Source: SVQP01 sp045606685
GTDB taxonomy: Bacteria > Bacillota > Clostridia > Oscillospirales > CAG-272
NCBI GenBank assembly: GCA_045606685.1
Contig: JAZUSJ010000154.1
Coordinates: forward strand, 1-6,713
Reading direction: 5' to 3'
DNA: 6,713 nucleotides
Program-made: the position numbers and the translations under genes
Notes under the pieces: generated by a model
Told to the model about the DNA's origin: nothing
What the model saw: only the letters and a program-made list of their open reading frames with translations
Database searches by the model: none
Part shown: positions 5,714-6,713 of the stretch, in pieces
How the letters are laid out: each line of letters starts with the position of its first letter
How positions within the stretch are numbered: position 1 is the first letter of the stretch

Positions 5714-6085
5714 GTGAAAAGGATTTTTTGCGTGATAATCAGTGTTCTTTGCTTGACGCTTTGCTTGTGCGCTTGTGACGTTTGCGGTTATGCAGAGGTG
5801 AGTCAATGCCCGTATTGCGGCGATCTTGCGGGTGGAAACCGCTGGTTTGTTGCAAAGGTCGTGAGCGAAAACGGTGTCAAGCCTTTGGGTACGGACTGCT
5901 TTGAAGCAAAAGCGGCAGGCAGTGCGGAAATCCGCTTCAATTCCATGGACGGAACTCTGGCCGAGGGAGGCTTTGCCGTTGGCGACGTCGTTTGCATCAC
6001 CTACGGCGGATATATTATGGAATCCTATCCCGTGCAGATTTCCCCCATTTCGGTGGAACGCGCGGACCAATTTGATACACAATAG
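5714..6085 (+). CDS. Small exported Cys-rich lipoprotein, DUF3221-like
   Basis: A 123-residue protein with a signal peptide (MKRIFCVIISVLCLTLCLCA) and an LCAC lipobox, so Cys21 may be lipidated and the protein held on the outer face of the membrane. Directly after it is CDVCGYAEVSQCPYCG, where two CxxC pairs (21/24 and 32/35) look like a small zinc knuckle. The body (about 43-118) resembles the DUF3221/YobA-like fold: WFVAKVVSENG, FAVGDVVCITYGGYIMESYP and VQISPISVERA, the last strand pattern being typical of that family. Function is not known. The start is GTG at 5714 with AAGGAGG (5699-5705) at good spacing, 21 bases after the regulator's stop, so it is probably the last gene of the operon. 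Whether Cys21 serves lipidation or metal binding cannot be decided here. Family assignment is from pattern memory and moderate. Confidence 0.72.
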   Translation: MKRIFCVIISVLCLTLCLCACDVCGYAEVSQCPYCGDLAGGNRWFVAKVVSENGVKPLGTDCFEAKAAGSAEIRFNSMDGTLAEGGFAVGDVVCITYGGYIMESYPVQISPISVERADQFDTQ

Positions 6086-6087
6086 AC

Positions 6088-6156
6088 GTAGGGGCGACCA
6101 TTGGTCGTCCCACTCTGATACAACGCAAAAAAGGGACGACCGATGGTCGCCCCTGC
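6088..6156. repeat. Inverted-repeat element with self-complementary arms
   Basis: Two arms (6088-6111 and 6133-6156) are reverse complements over 24 positions with only wobble-type differences, separated by 21 bases. Each arm is itself a palindrome: GGGGCGACC, a three-base loop, GGTCGTCCC and the mirror version. The DNA can therefore fold as one long hairpin or two short ones. It starts two bases after the last operon gene. The core (GGGGCGACC...GGTCGTCCC) resembles dispersed intergenic repeats I associate with clostridial genomes, a recollection rather than a search result. Confidence 0.85.
6127..6153 (-). terminator. Probable terminator of the recombinase gene, made from the right repeat arm
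   Basis: Read leftward, GGGGCGACC, loop ATC and GGTCGTCCC form a 9-bp stem (one G-U) followed directly by six Ts (the AAAAAA at 6127-6132). This has the classic form of an intrinsic terminator for the leftward gene ending at 6330. On the plus strand neither arm is followed by a T-tract, so it would not terminate the rightward operon in the same way. Confidence 0.65.
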
Positions 6157-6185
6157 TGCATTGTCACAATGAAAAAATTAAGTGT

Positions 6186-6291
6186 TATCGCGCCCGCAAG
6201 ATCCTTCGCGGCGCAGCCCTGCCTGTCATTCTTGAGCGTAGCGAAGAATCTTGGCAGGGCTGCTTGCTCGAGGATGACAGCGGGCGTGATA
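6186..6291. repeat. 106-base nested hairpin element
   Basis: Four concentric inverted repeats share one centre: TATCGCGCCCGC (6186-6197) with GCGGGCGTGATA (6280-6291); ATCCT-T-CG (6201-6208) with CGAGGAT (6269-6275); a perfect 11-mer GCAGCCCTGCC (6213-6223) with GGCAGGGCTGC (6253-6263); and ATTCTT (6228-6233) with AAGAAT (6244-6249). The middle contains TGTCATTCTTGAGCG and TAGCGAAGAATCT, a wording I recognise as a common dispersed repeat in bacterial genomes. No coding potential is seen. It may be a non-autonomous mobile element or a structured RNA. Confidence 0.82.
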
Positions 6292-6329
6292 TAGCTTTAG
6301 TCGTTACAAGGTACTACGTTTGTTTAGCT

Positions 6330-6713
6330 TTATTTGTCCTCAAGGCCGCTCTCTCCCGCAAGCGGGTTTGCCGCCATGGCCTCTTCCATATCCTTATTTG
6401 CCACGTGGGTATAGATCTGCGTGGTATTGAGCTGCTCATGACCGAGGATCTCTTTTAGCACGCGCACGTCCACCTCGCCCGATTGATACATCAGTGTCGC
6501 GGCCGTGTGGCGCAGCTTATGTACCGAATAGTGCTTGGCTCCAAGACCTGCAAGGTCAAGATACTTGTACACGGTATACTGAATGGTCTTGACGCTGATA
6601 CGCTGGCATCTCTCACTCAAAAACAGTGCCTTATCTGTGTTCTTTTGATATTTTTCCTGTCTGCGCACCTGCATATATTGCGTAAGCGCGGCGCGAAGTC
6701 GGATCGTAGCCAT
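6330..6713 (-). CDS. Tyrosine recombinase/integrase, C-terminal catalytic part (N-terminus outside window)
   Basis: The leftward frame gives 127 residues ending in TAA at 6330-6332. It carries most of the phage-integrase/XerC-D catalytic box: HKLRHTAAT (fragment residues 65-73, catalytic His65 and Arg68), LGH (His91) and the nucleophile Tyr101 in NTTQIYTHV. The first catalytic Arg and the beta-hairpin Lys are missing because they lie upstream, so the Met encoded at the window edge is almost surely internal. The segment ATIRLRAALTQYMQVRRQE matches the region just after the beta-hairpin. The enzyme cuts and rejoins DNA through a 3'-phosphotyrosine link. Whether it is a chromosomal XerC/D-like protein or belongs to a mobile element cannot be decided; the plain C-terminus (EEAMAANPLAGESGLEDK) is like stand-alone XerC-type proteins of Clostridia. 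The AAAAAA-backed hairpin at 6127-6153 probably ends its transcript. Confidence 0.9.
   Translation of the reverse strand: MATIRLRAALTQYMQVRRQEKYQKNTDKALFLSERCQRISVKTIQYTVYKYLDLAGLGAKHYSVHKLRHTAATLMYQSGEVDVRVLKEILGHEQLNTTQIYTHVANKDMEEAMAANPLAGESGLEDK

Noticed and set aside
5874..6458. 194-codon plus-strand frame spanning the exported protein, both repeats and the recombinase end
   Set aside because: It crosses two inverted repeats and is out of frame with, or antisense to, real genes; no start signal.
6086..6713. Integration boundary with an attachment site next to the recombinase
   Set aside because: No tRNA gene, no direct repeat pair and no cargo genes are visible in the window, and the recombinase may be a stand-alone XerC/D-like protein.

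Overview
The window looks like a chromosomal stretch from a Gram-positive, medium-GC anaerobe of the class Clostridia (Bacillota), probably a gut Oscillospiraceae-type lineage. This is inferred from strong AGGAGG ribosome sites before nearly every gene, ATG/GTG starts, consensus sigma-A promoters, a BspA-like lipoprotein, ECF sigma factors paired with membrane anti-sigma factors, and the dispersed hairpin repeats near the right end. No species can be named from the sequence alone.

Layout. (1) Positions 1-577, minus strand: the N-terminal 192 residues of a lipoprotein with a PGNQ-rich linker and a BspA-type leucine-rich repeat domain, cut by the window edge. (2) Positions 578-870: a divergent intergenic region with one good sigma-A promoter facing each way. 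(3) Positions 871-2525, plus strand: an ECF sigma factor overlapping by ATGA the gene of a single-pass membrane protein that is very likely its anti-sigma partner, closed by a hairpin terminator. (4) Positions 2566-6085, plus strand: a promoter followed by five closely spaced genes: a DusB-type tRNA-dihydrouridine synthase, a SigW/RpoE-like ECF sigma factor, a zinc-finger (ZAS/zf-HC2) anti-sigma factor with a very acidic exported tail, a winged-helix regulator with a degenerate receiver domain, and a small exported protein resembling DUF3221. (5) Positions 6086-6329: no gene, but two different large inverted-repeat elements. One of them also supplies a plausible terminator for the minus-strand gene to its right. 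(6) Positions 6330-6713, minus strand: the C-terminal catalytic part of a tyrosine recombinase whose N-terminus lies beyond the window.

How the genes fit together. The window is dominated by envelope-stress style signalling: two separate ECF sigma/anti-sigma pairs of different architecture lie about 1.2 kb apart, separated by a dus housekeeping gene. The second pair appears to carry extra members, a probably phosphorylation-independent OmpR-type regulator and a secreted small protein. A sequence resembling an ECF-dependent promoter (GGGAAC, 16-base spacer with a T-tract, CGTATT) lies between the sigma and anti-sigma genes. If real, it would give the anti-sigma, regulator and secreted protein their own stress-induced transcript. 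No CRISPR array, rRNA, tRNA or complete insertion sequence was seen. I did not see an unmistakably new system; the most interesting candidates are this five-gene arrangement and the nested hairpin elements.
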